From the NCBI GenBank assembly GCA_028713675.1, contig JAQTNV010000007.1, positions 23,043-87,042 of the forward strand: 64,000 nt of DNA, in the 5' to 3' direction. The translations under genes and the position numbers were made by a program. This document shows, piece after piece, positions 28,189-35,876 of the stretch. The notes beneath the pieces were generated by a model that was not told where the DNA came from, ran no database searches, and saw nothing but the letters and a program-made list of their open reading frames with translations. Origin of the DNA: a bacterium (lineage in GTDB: Bacteria; Desulfobacterota; JAPLJL01). The first letter of the stretch is position 1; each line of letters starts with the position of its first letter.

Positions 28189-28237
28189 TTTGGAATTTAC
28201 TGTTTGATATTTGGAATTTGGTGATTGGTTATTGCTT
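28189..28237. repeat. Degenerate heptad array (TTTGGAA-like x7)
   Basis: Seven 7-mers (TTTGGAA, TTTACTG, TTTGATA, TTTGGAA, TTTGGTG, ATTGGTT, ATTGCTT) directly upstream of the ribosome site of the barrel gene. Confidence 0.75.
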
Positions 28238-28256
28238 TTCAAAAGGAGGTAGAAAA

Positions 28257-28853
28257 ATGAAAAAGATCCTGATGGCACTGGCGATCCTGGCGGTCACCGC
28301 GGGCCCGGTCCTGGCGGGGGAACAGGACACATTGATCAAGGGCGGTCACGAGCACGAGCACGGCGGGTTCGGCGGCCCGGTGGTCAAATTGACCGCCGTC
28401 AATTTTGAGCCCGGCGCGGTCGTGGGGGTCCGGGGCGGCTGGATCCTGGATCATCAATTTACCGTCGGCGGCGGTGGTTATGTGCTGCTCAGCAATCTTA
28501 ACCAAGGACAGGGGGACCTTTCCGAGGAAGCCGACCTCACTTTCAGCTACGGGGGATTGGAGCTGGGATACACATTCTGGCCCGATAAATTGTTTCATGG
28601 CAATTTCCTCGCCTTGATCGGGGGCGGCTCTCTTTCAATGATGAATAATGACGATGATGAATTTCTGTTGGAAAGCAACGATTACTTCGTTTTTGAGCCC
28701 GAACTTAACCTGGAAATGAATGTCACCAAGTTCTTCCGGATCGATCTCGGCTTGGGGTACCGGCTAGTCGCCGGCGATGAATTCTATGAATACGATTACA
28801 TGGACCTGAGCGGTGTCACCGGGACACTGACGTTCAAGTTCGGGAAGTTCTAA
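28257..28853 (+). CDS. Outer-membrane beta-barrel protein
   Basis: 198 residues from the ATG at 28257, which has AAAGGAGG 9 bases upstream. The signal peptide is KKILMALAILAVTAGPVLAG. The rest alternates short amphipathic strands (GVRGGWILDHQFTVGGGGYV, LTFSYGGLELGYTFW, FRIDLGLGYRL) and ends in an aromatic residue (LTFKFGKF), as expected for a small 8-strand barrel. A His/Glu cluster (GGHEHEHGG) follows the signal peptide. Ligand unknown. A terminator follows. Confidence 0.75.
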   Translation: MKKILMALAILAVTAGPVLAGEQDTLIKGGHEHEHGGFGGPVVKLTAVNFEPGAVVGVRGGWILDHQFTVGGGGYVLLSNLNQGQGDLSEEADLTFSYGGLELGYTFWPDKLFHGNFLALIGGGSLSMMNNDDDEFLLESNDYFVFEPELNLEMNVTKFFRIDLGLGYRLVAGDEFYEYDYMDLSGVTGTLTFKFGKF

Positions 28854-28856
28854 ATC

Positions 28857-28884
28857 GGTAGACGGTATACGGTATACGGTAGAC
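28857..28884. repeat. Heptad array (GGTATAC / GGTAGAC x4)
   Basis: Four 7-mers beginning 3 bp after the barrel-gene stop and ahead of its terminator. Confidence 0.85.
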
Positions 28885-28907
28885 CGGGAAAGGCAGAACA
28901 AACCACG

Positions 28908-28942
28908 GAGGCCGGATCAGATGATCCGGCCTCTGATTTTTT
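28908..28942 (+). terminator. Rho-independent terminator of the barrel gene
   Basis: GAGGCCGGA pairs with TCCGGCCTC (9 bp) around an 8-base loop, followed by TGA and six T residues. Confidence 0.85.
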
Positions 28943-29091
28943 ACGGCTGTCATTATCCATTAGAAAGATTTGAAAACCAGATCCTTCGCTTCCCAGCCTT
29001 TTAGCTTCCGTGACTTCAAATTTTTAATCGGCGTCTTCAATCCGAAATAAATTGAATAAGGAAACCAAAAAAGGTATAAATAATGGAATAA

Positions 29092-32000
29092 ATGGTATCA
29101 AAACATATATCTATAAAAATCAATATCAGGAAGGAGGAAGATCAAACCTTTCGTTCCTCGGTCAACGATGATGCTCCTGCTGCCTTTAACTTACCGGAGC
29201 CTTTCTGGTCCGATTATATTAAGAACAAAAAGATTAAGCCCCATTATCTTACCTCCTTCGGCGAGGCTATTTTCCGCTCCGCGTTCAATACCGAAGCCCG
29301 AGAAAACCAGATCAGAGACGTTATAAATGCCCTCACCACCAGAAGCCACCTGATTATTTCCATTGGTTCTTCCGATGAGATAATTCATGAACTTCCCTGG
29401 GAGCTTATCAAGGACCCCCAGGGGAATTTCCTCGCCAATCGGAGAAATATCAGCATCTGCCGCACCATTCCCGGGCCGATATCAAGTCCCAGCCCTACCC
29501 ATCCCCCCTATCGAATCCTGGTTATTATCTCTCTCCCGGTAGAGGCCTATGAGGAAGCACCTCTTAACCCTTTACGGGAGCTACAAAACCTTTATCAGGC
29601 CTTGGATGATTTCCTGAGCCGAGGGCTAATAAAGATTGATGTCTGCGTTCAAGCCACCCGCTCCGAGATTCTAAGACGCCTTATCGAAGTTCGTTACAAT
29701 GTGGTTCATTTCATCGGACACGGGGGGCCAGGGGGTGTCCTCGTCTTGGAGGATGAAAAGGATTTCCTCAGATCTCATCAGGCCGATGCAAATGAAGTCC
29801 AGGGACTTTTTCGGAATCTGGCGGTCCAGGCGGTGGTCTTGAACGCATGTCATACCCAGAGCGCCTCCGCATTTGAACCGTCACTAGCTTTTTATATTTA
29901 TCACTCCGGAGTTCCCGTGGTAATCGCCAACCAAACCAGCGTTAATGACGATCAGGCCGTTGAGGCGGCCAAAGACATTTATTCTTATCTCTTTCTGCCG
30001 GGCCAAAATCCCGCCGGCGCCCTGGATATGGCCCGTCTCAAGATTACCGACTGGTGGAAGCCGGTGATCTTTGTCTCCCCGGAGCTGAAATCGGGCGAGC
30101 TGTTTCTCCCCCCTGCCGAAGAACCCTCTGTTATCAGAGAAAAAGGGATCCTCCATGGCCTGGGTACTCTTGGAACCACCAGGGTTTATGTTTATCGTTA
30201 TCGTCCCCTCCGAGAGATAACGCAGTATTTCTTCTCTGGTGAAAAAGCGGTGGTTCTTCACGGCCTCGGCGGGGTGGGTAAGAGCTTTATGGCTGATTAT
30301 CTTGCCCGTTTTCTCCGCCCGGAATTTGCCCACGTCATTGCCCTGAATATGAATGATTTTATCGGGTCCGGCGTCCGAGGGGTCTTGGAGAAAATCCTCC
30401 GGCAATTTGAAGAGAATAAAGTGATATCCTCAGGAGATGCCAGTTCGATCGGAAAAACACGTGCTATCTCACTTTCCTGGAGGGAATTAAATCAAGCCCT
30501 AAATTATATATCCTGGCTTTTGATCCTGGATAACTTCGAGCATTTTCAAGACCGACGAGGCCTGGTGAAAGATGAAGAGATGAAAGAGTTTCTTCGGGTG
30601 CTTCGCGGTGAGGACTGGCGCGGGCGGTTCCTCATAACCAGCCGGCTGATTCCATACCTCGATCAACGAAGCTCCCTGGAGCCGGTGGTCGAGATCGGGA
30701 CCTACGATGAGGCGGAGAGGTTATTCTTACTTTCTTCCCTCAGCGAAAAAGAAGCCAAGGCAATATTGGAAAGCCAGGTAGTAGCCGGGCTCGGCTGGCA
30801 TCCACTAGCGCTTAATCTCTTCCTGCAGATGCCAACCACTCGGGTAGAAACAATCCTCGGCCGGCAGGAAATGAGAGAGGTTTTTGATGATTTCTATAGA
30901 GATTATGTGACGGAAAATCAGAAGGCTTTTTCTCGTATATTTTCTCTCCAATACCCATTCTCGCTTGGTCTTCTGGAAGCGGTAGTCGGTGATCCAGACC
31001 TAGTGGAACTTTTATTCCGGAGACTGAGAGTCTTCCAGGTAAGGGGAGAAATGATTCAGCTCTATCCAATTTTTATACAAGCATTCCAAGATCAATGTCC
31101 CCTTTCTCCAGAGGAACACCGGCGCCTTACCAACACCCTGGCGCAAACTGAGGCAGAAAACATTGGGGATAGCTTGAACCGATTTAAAGTTCTTGAAGAA
31201 GCGCTATCCCGAAAAGAAATCCCCAATGAGAAGACAAATGAATTTAATAGTTCTTTGGCCGAGGAAGCAAATAATATCGGAGGATATTTCAGCAACTATG
31301 GTCGGATTGATGAAGCGATTTTCTTCTTGGAAAGAGCCTTAGAGATTAGGAAAAAATTGTCCGGTGAAAAGCATCCGGATGTCGCCACCTCCTACAACAA
31401 TTTAGGGATGGCATATAAAACCAAAGGAGATCTAGGTAAAGCAATATCCTATTACGTTAAAGCCCTTGATACTGCGAAGGATTTGTTCGGGGAAAAACAT
31501 CTCTTTATCGCTACCTCCTACAATAATTTGGGATGTGTCTATCAAGAAAAAGGAGATTTGAATAATGCTATATCTTTTCACAAAAAAGCCCTTGGGATTA
31601 CTAAGGATTTATTCGGCGAAAAGCATTCTGCTGTCGCTACTTCCTATAATAATTTAGGGATAGCATATAAAACCAAAGGAGACCTAGAAAAGGCAATATC
31701 TTATTACGAGAAAGCCTTGGAAATTGTTAAGGATTTGTTCGGGCAAAAACATCCTCATATTGCCATCTCATACGACAATTTGGGGATGGCATATCATACT
31801 AAGGGAGACCCGGATAAAGCTATATCTTACCTAGAGAAAGCCCTCGGGATCAGGAAAGATTTATTCGAGGAAAAACATCCTGATATCGCTACTTCCTATA
31901 ATAATTTGGGGATGGTATATCATGTCAAGGGAGAACTGGATAAAGCCACATCCTATTACGAGAAAGCCTTGGAAATTATGAAGGATTTATTCGGGGAAAA

Positions 32001-32937
32001 TCATCCAAATGTCGCCACTTCATACAATAATTTAGGAGGTGCCTATCAAGACAATGGAGACCTTGATAAGGCTATATTCTATTACGAGAAAGCCCTTGGG
32101 ATTGCGAAGGATTTATTCGGGGAAAATCATCCAAATGTCGCCACCTCATACAATAATTTAGGAGGTGCTTTTAAAGACAAGCAAAACCTGGATAAAGCCA
32201 TAACCAATTATGAGAAAGCCCTGGGAATTTGGAAGAATTTATTCGGGGAAAAACATCCAAATGTCGCCACCTCGTATAATAATTTTGGGATTGTTTATCA
32301 AGACAAGGGAGATTTGGATAATGCCATATCTTATCTCGAGAAAGCTCTCGAGATCAGGAAAGATTTGTTCGGCGAAAGCCACCCCGCTGTCGCCACCTCC
32401 TATAATAATTTAGGGTGTGCATATCAAGCTAAGGGGGAACTGAATAAGGCTATATTTTATTTCGAGAAAGCCCTGGGTACTGTGAAGGATATATTCGGGA
32501 AAAATCATCCTCAAGTCGCCACCTTCTATTTCAATTTAGGAACGGTATATCAAGTTCAGGGAGACTTAGATAAAGCCACCTCTTATTATGATAAATCCCT
32601 TTTAATTTATGGTATTATCGGTTTCAGGCTGGATGAGATTAAAACCTGTATTGTTCTAGTAAATCTTCTTCTAAAACAAAGTAGGACAGATAAAGCCGCC
32701 GAGAGGTTCTGTCAAGCTTTAGATATCCTTAACTTTCTCTGGGCTGGAGGGGAAAAACCTGCCTTGGTTATACAAGCAGATCAGGTCCTTAAACTGGCCG
32801 GAGAATTGGAAGACGAGCTTAAAAAGGATAAATATTACCAATGTCGAAACATGATTAAGCAGCTTCAAGAGGAACTGGAGCCGCTTTTAATGATTCTGCA
32901 CGAGATCCCTGCTTCACCCCCGGAAAAAGATAAATGA
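29092..32937 (+). CDS. CHAT protease - NB-ARC ATPase - TPR repeat protein
   Basis: 1281 residues. The CHAT (caspase-like) domain, about 60-340, has His210 in VVHFIGHGGPGG and Cys253 in VVLNACHTQSA, the expected catalytic pair. An NB-ARC-type NTPase (~365-640) has P-loop HGLGGVGKSF (Lys397), Walker B SWLLILDNFEHF and LITSRLIPYL. About residues 720-1190 carry eleven ~42-residue kinesin-light-chain-like TPRs (NNLGMAYKTKGDLGKAISYY). This is a signal-sensing STAND layout: TPRs sense, the ATPase assembles, CHAT cleaves. Such proteins act in bacterial immunity or programmed death. GC is clearly lower than the flanks, suggesting transfer. No gasdermin or partner gene is adjacent. Confidence 0.85.
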   Translation: MVSKHISIKINIRKEEDQTFRSSVNDDAPAAFNLPEPFWSDYIKNKKIKPHYLTSFGEAIFRSAFNTEARENQIRDVINALTTRSHLIISIGSSDEIIHELPWELIKDPQGNFLANRRNISICRTIPGPISSPSPTHPPYRILVIISLPVEAYEEAPLNPLRELQNLYQALDDFLSRGLIKIDVCVQATRSEILRRLIEVRYNVVHFIGHGGPGGVLVLEDEKDFLRSHQADANEVQGLFRNLAVQAVVLNACHTQSASAFEPSLAFYIYHSGVPVVIANQTSVNDDQAVEAAKDIYSYLFLPGQNPAGALDMARLKITDWWKPVIFVSPELKSGELFLPPAEEPSVIREKGILHGLGTLGTTRVYVYRYRPLREITQYFFSGEKAVVLHGLGGVGKSFMADYLARFLRPEFAHVIALNMNDFIGSGVRGVLEKILRQFEENKVISSGDASSIGKTRAISLSWRELNQALNYISWLLILDNFEHFQDRRGLVKDEEMKEFLRVLRGEDWRGRFLITSRLIPYLDQRSSLEPVVEIGTYDEAERLFLLSSLSEKEAKAILESQVVAGLGWHPLALNLFLQMPTTRVETILGRQEMREVFDDFYRDYVTENQKAFSRIFSLQYPFSLGLLEAVVGDPDLVELLFRRLRVFQVRGEMIQLYPIFIQAFQDQCPLSPEEHRRLTNTLAQTEAENIGDSLNRFKVLEEALSRKEIPNEKTNEFNSSLAEEANNIGGYFSNYGRIDEAIFFLERALEIRKKLSGEKHPDVATSYNNLGMAYKTKGDLGKAISYYVKALDTAKDLFGEKHLFIATSYNNLGCVYQEKGDLNNAISFHKKALGITKDLFGEKHSAVATSYNNLGIAYKTKGDLEKAISYYEKALEIVKDLFGQKHPHIAISYDNLGMAYHTKGDPDKAISYLEKALGIRKDLFEEKHPDIATSYNNLGMVYHVKGELDKATSYYEKALEIMKDLFGENHPNVATSYNNLGGAYQDNGDLDKAIFYYEKALGIAKDLFGENHPNVATSYNNLGGAFKDKQNLDKAITNYEKALGIWKNLFGEKHPNVATSYNNFGIVYQDKGDLDNAISYLEKALEIRKDLFGESHPAVATSYNNLGCAYQAKGELNKAIFYFEKALGTVKDIFGKNHPQVATFYFNLGTVYQVQGDLDKATSYYDKSLLIYGIIGFRLDEIKTCIVLVNLLLKQSRTDKAAERFCQALDILNFLWAGGEKPALVIQADQVLKLAGELEDELKKDKYYQCRNMIKQLQEELEPLLMILHEIPASPPEKDK

Positions 32938-32962
32938 AATTTTCCGCTTAATGTTTAAACCT

Positions 32963-32990
32963 AGATCCTTCGCTGGCGCTCAGGATGACA
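32963..32990. repeat. REP-like element (AGATCCTTCGC..CTCAGGATGACA)
   Basis: Shares both ends with 39292-39342 and 62713-62753; the middle differs in length. Confidence 0.75.
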
Positions 32991-33010
32991 TTTTATATCT
33001 CTTACTTCCT

Positions 33011-33052
33011 GACTTCGGACTTAGGACTGAGGACCTAGGACTTCGGACTGAT
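33011..33052. repeat. Heptad array (GACTTAG-like x6) overlapping a stop codon
   Basis: GACTTCG GACTTAG GACTGAG GACCTAG GACTTCG GACTGAT in register. The TAG stop of the lipocalin gene (33035-33037, minus) and its last codons lie inside. Confidence 0.9.
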
Positions 33053-33475
33053 TTTTTCCCAGACCAGTCTTCCCACCGCCTCGATCTTTCCCATTCTGAT
33101 CGGGGGGGTACGGAAAACTATCTGGGTATCCGAAACCTCCGCGTAGCGGAACTGCTCTCCCCCCACCCAGTCCGGGATCACGGCGCCCTCCACGCGGGTG
33201 GTAAAAGTGCCGTCTTTCTCATTCGCCTGGTAGGGGCCGAAATACGCGGTATATCCCTGGAAGGCGGCCTTGATCGTCTCCGGGGTCGAAGTCTTGCCGG
33301 CAAGAAGCGGGCGGTCGCGGCGCATGATCTGGACGGACATGTAACCGCTCTTGTCGATAATGGCGATCCCGACCGGATCCTTGCCCCAGGGGTGGGGAAC
33401 CGGCCCAGCCGGGCCCTTGAATTCATAGGAAACCAGTCTCCAGCAGCCGAGGATTCTTTCGCTTAAGGTAGGCAT
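33035..33475 (-). CDS. Lipocalin-like domain protein
   Basis: 146 residues. LLGCWRLVSYEF-like start (ERILGCWRLVSYEFKGPAGP), GIAIIDKSGYMSVQIM and TAYFGPYQANEKDGTFTTRV match the Lipocalin_5 family of small cytoplasmic beta-barrels of unknown ligand. No signal peptide. The last four residues and the stop are supplied by a heptad array. Confidence 0.75.
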   Translation of the reverse strand: MPTLSERILGCWRLVSYEFKGPAGPVPHPWGKDPVGIAIIDKSGYMSVQIMRRDRPLLAGKTSTPETIKAAFQGYTAYFGPYQANEKDGTFTTRVEGAVIPDWVGGEQFRYAEVSDTQIVFRTPPIRMGKIEAVGRLVWEKISPKS

Positions 33476-33494
33476 TTTTTCTCCTGGTTTAGGT

Positions 33495-33521
33495 CTGGAT
33501 TCCTGCTTTCGCAGGAATGAC
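33495..33521. repeat. REP-like element, short inverted copy
   Basis: CTGGATTCCTGCTTTCGCAG followed by GAATGAC, the reverse complement of the left half of 17990-18054. Confidence 0.8.
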
Positions 33522-33532
33522 GTAAATAATGC

Positions 33533-33964
33533 TCATTTCCGAAAATAACTGATCACATAATAGGCAATCAATCCCGCCATCAGCAACCAAATAATAATGA
33601 TCACTCCCGCGGCAATCCAGTTCGTGGGTTTACCCGGCCCGATCATTTCCCGTGATTTTTCCCGGCAGTCGGCCAGGACATCTTCCGGGATCAGCTTCCG
33701 AACCAGGATAATCCCGAGAGGAATCAGGACCAGATCGTCCAGGTACCCGAGGACCGGGATAAAATCCGGGATCAGGTCGATCGGGCTGAAGGCATAACCG
33801 ACAACGAAAACAGCCAGGAGCCGGGCCGGCCAGGGGGTCCGGGGATCCCGGATCGAGAGGTAGAGCGCGTAGGTTTCCCGGCGAAGCTCCAGGGTTTTTT
33901 GTTTCCAGGTGTTGAGGATTTCCAATGGGATTCTAAATATCAGCGAGGCTTCCCTCGACCACAA
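33533..33964 (-). CDS. YkvA-like DUF1232 membrane protein
   Basis: Up to 143 residues. The DUF1232 core LLAVFVVGYAFSPIDLIPDF..LGYLDDLVLIPLGI is clear at about 48-85, and a second helix (AAGVIIIIWLLMAGLIAYYV) lies near the C-terminus. Function of the family is unknown. The TTG start at 33964 falls inside a dispersed repeat (33944-33999); an in-frame TTG at 33925 is an alternative, and neither has a good ribosome site. Confidence 0.75.
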   Translation of the reverse strand: MWSREASLIFRIPLEILNTWKQKTLELRRETYALYLSIRDPRTPWPARLLAVFVVGYAFSPIDLIPDFIPVLGYLDDLVLIPLGIILVRKLIPEDVLADCREKSREMIGPGKPTNWIAAGVIIIIWLLMAGLIAYYVISYFRK

Positions 33965-33999
33965 TGCCTCGGGATCTGATCGAAAAGCCTCGCACTACA
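33944..33999. repeat. Dispersed ~55-bp repeat, copy B
   Basis: Matches 22111-22167. It overlaps the 5' end of the YkvA-like frame. Confidence 0.7.
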
Positions 34000-34056
34000 T
34001 ATAAAATTCGGGAGGATTGCCACGCCCTCGCCCGGTTCGGGCTCGCAATGACGGCT

Positions 34057-34284
34057 TTATTTTTTCCTCACGTAACCTTTTAAGATACCGTCCTCTTTTT
34101 TCATCTCTAAAAACTGCTCCCCGGTCATCCCGCACCAGGCGGGCAGGTCCTTCTCGAACCCGGGATCGTCGGCGATGATCTCCAGGACCTCCCCGGATTT
34201 CATCCCTTCGATCTCTTCCTTGGTCTTGACGATCGGCATCGGGCAGAAGAGGCCGATGCAATCGACGGTTTTATCAGCTTTCAT
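34057..34284 (-). CDS. TusA-like sulfurtransferase
   Basis: 75 residues, the usual TusA/YeeD size. VDCIGLFCPMPIVKTKEEI carries the CPMP motif whose Cys14 would hold a persulfide, with a second Cys at 9. EVLEIIADDPGFEKDLPAWC is the second conserved strand-helix. It relays sulfur between a donor and acceptors. It lies in one minus-strand run with DsrE-like, IscU-like and NifS-like genes, which supports a sulfur-transfer pathway. Confidence 0.88.
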   Translation of the reverse strand: MKADKTVDCIGLFCPMPIVKTKEEIEGMKSGEVLEIIADDPGFEKDLPAWCGMTGEQFLEMKKEDGILKGYVRKK

Positions 34285-34558
34285 TATTCATCCCTAAATC
34301 TTTTTACCCTCCCCTTCATCCCCTCCCCTCAAGGGCGGGGATAAGAGTTAAGGTGAAATGGGCAAGCCGAACATGAACCAAAACATCTTTTGTGAGGACT
34401 CTTCGCCATCGGCTTAGAATGACAAGCATATGCTAACGGCCAGGCCCTGCGGGCCGGCCTCCGGATCTTCCGGGGAAAACTAATTGTTTTGGGAATGAAG
34501 GCTTGCCCATGAACCGTCTCCGCTGGAAATTCACGCAACTATTGATCCCGGCGGTATT

Positions 34559-35026
34559 TCAAATAAATAGATTGATTTTGGATTCGCGGGCGATGGCCAG
34601 GTAAGTGGCCGCCCCGGTGAAATCGTCCACGGTGTCGACCAGCTGTTCCCGGCCCAAGCCCATCACCCCGCAGCTGGTGGTGCAGGCGATGTATCTGACC
34701 TTGAGCGCCCGGGCGGTCTTCATCATGTCCTCAAGCGAGGCCATCCCGGTTTTCCGCATCAGCTTTCTCATCATCCAGGGACCCAGGCCCAGCATGTTCA
34801 GGCGGGAGAGCGGGAATCCCCGGTTCATGAAATTCAGCATCTTCTGCATCAGGAGCTGGGTCTTGGAAAAAGCAAAATTGGATTTCTTCAGAAGGTTCAA
34901 ACCCCAGAAGGTGAAGAAAATGGTGACCTCCATCCCGCTGGCGGCCGCGGTGGTGGCAAGCGTAAAGGCGGCCAGGGCCTTGTCGAGCTCGCCGGAAAAC
35001 AGGATGATGGTCATCTTCTCGCTCAT
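34559..35026 (-). CDS. DsrE/DsrF/DrsH-like family protein
   Basis: 155 residues from the ATG at 35026, which overlaps the stop of the zinc-ribbon gene by four bases (ATGA). MTIILFSGELDKALAAFTL and GMEVTIFFTFWGLNLLKK are the DsrE-fold N-terminus. The conserved Cys lies in IACTTSCGVMGL near the C-terminus and could carry persulfide sulfur. The family is implicated in sulfur trafficking with TusA. The middle part has membrane-like patches. Confidence 0.85.
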   Translation of the reverse strand: MSEKMTIILFSGELDKALAAFTLATTAAASGMEVTIFFTFWGLNLLKKSNFAFSKTQLLMQKMLNFMNRGFPLSRLNMLGLGPWMMRKLMRKTGMASLEDMMKTARALKVRYIACTTSCGVMGLGREQLVDTVDDFTGAATYLAIARESKINLFI

Positions 35027-35247
35027 CGGCAGGTCTCGCAGGTCGGGCAACTCTTCAGATCGCTCTGATAAAGCCGACCGCATTTCGGGCACTGTTTCAG
35101 CTTGATCTCACAGGGCTGGCAAGCCAGGGTATCCCGGCACTGCGAAACCAGTTCCTGCTCGCACATCGGGCACTTGCAACCGGCTTTCGCGCTGGGTTTA
35201 GTCTTACCGGAGGTTGTCTTGGCGGTTTTTTTTGTTTTTGTTGCCAT
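35023..35247 (-). CDS. Small zinc-ribbon protein
   Basis: 74 residues. A Lys/Thr-rich basic N-terminus (MATKTKKTAKTTSGKTKPSA) precedes four Cys pairs: CKCPMC, CRDTLACQPC, CPKC and CPTCETC, enough for two zinc ribbons. Translationally coupled to the DsrE-like gene. No catalytic family recognised; it may bind RNA/DNA or act as a metal/sulfur adaptor. Confidence 0.75.
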   Translation of the reverse strand: MATKTKKTAKTTSGKTKPSAKAGCKCPMCEQELVSQCRDTLACQPCEIKLKQCPKCGRLYQSDLKSCPTCETCR

Positions 35248-35261
35248 CTTTCCCCCTCTTA

Positions 35262-35334
35262 TTGGTTCATCTGGTCTATTTAGTTTCTTTGGTTTCTCTG
35301 GTTACCGGTTATTTGCTACTTGCTACCTGCGACT
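35262..35334. repeat. Composite nonad array (x5) running into heptad array (x4)
   Basis: 35262-35306 is five 9-mers (TTGGTTCAT, CTGGTCTAT, TTAGTTTCT, TTGGTTTCT, CTGGTTACC). 35307-35334 is four 7-mers (GGTTATT, TGCTACT, TGCTACC, TGCGACT). There is no spacer between the two. Confidence 0.8.
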
Positions 35335-35370
35335 TCTTCTTTTTCCAGCTACCAAGCAACCTAACCACCT

Positions 35371-35415
35371 CGCAACCTGAAGGTTGCGGCTACCGGCTAC
35401 CTGCTACTTGCTACC
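35371..35415. repeat. 18-bp palindrome plus heptads overlapping the iscU stop
   Basis: CGCAACCT GA AGGTTGCG at 35371-35388, then heptads GGCTACC, GGCTACC, TGCTACT, TGCTACC. The last codons of the IscU-like gene (AGSK and stop) lie in the array. Confidence 0.85.
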
Positions 35416-35793
35416 GGCTTTGGGATTCTTTTTGAGATAGTCCTCGATCGCCTTGTGGAGCGCGTCCGCGCCCAGGTTGGAACAGTGCATCTTGTTCTTG
35501 GGCAGTCCTCCGAGCTGTTCCGCCACCATCTCCTTGGTCATTTTCAGGGCCTCCTCGATCGTCTTGCCCTTGGCCATCTCCGAAACCATCGAGGAAACCG
35601 CGATCGCCGCCCCGCACCCGAAGGTCTGGAATTTAACATCCTCAATCACGTTATCCTTTACCTTGATGTAAAAGGTCATCATGTCCCCGCAAACCGGGTT
35701 GCCTATTTCTCCCACCCCGTCGGCATTCGGGATCTCCCCGACATTGCGCGGGTTCTGGAAGTGGTCCATCACTTTTTCGGAATAAATGGGCAT
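35404..35793 (-). CDS. iscU: IscU/NifU-like iron-sulfur cluster scaffold
   Basis: 129 residues, the usual IscU length. YSEKVMDHFQNPRNVGEIPN is the conserved start. The three cluster-binding Cys are in GNPVCGDMM (~35), TFGCGAAIAVSS (~60) and KMHCSNLGADAL (~103). The LPPVK-like chaperone site reads LGGLPKNKMHC, a variant. It is immediately downstream of the NifS-like gene, so the two are almost certainly partners. Confidence 0.9.
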   Translation of the reverse strand: MPIYSEKVMDHFQNPRNVGEIPNADGVGEIGNPVCGDMMTFYIKVKDNVIEDVKFQTFGCGAAIAVSSMVSEMAKGKTIEEALKMTKEMVAEQLGGLPKNKMHCSNLGADALHKAIEDYLKKNPKAGSK

Positions 35794-35820
35794 CGTTAAC
35801 CCTCCAAGTTGAACCCGATA

Positions 35821-35876
35821 GTTTCGGGTTTCTAGTTTCTAGTTTCTAGTTTGGAATTTGGGATTTGATTATTGGT
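35821..35876. repeat. Heptad array (GTTTCTA and derivatives x8)
   Basis: GTTTCGG, GTTTCTA x3, GTTTGGA, ATTTGGG, ATTTGAT, TATTGGT in register. The stop codon of the NifS-like gene (35869-35871) lies in the last unit. Confidence 0.85.
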
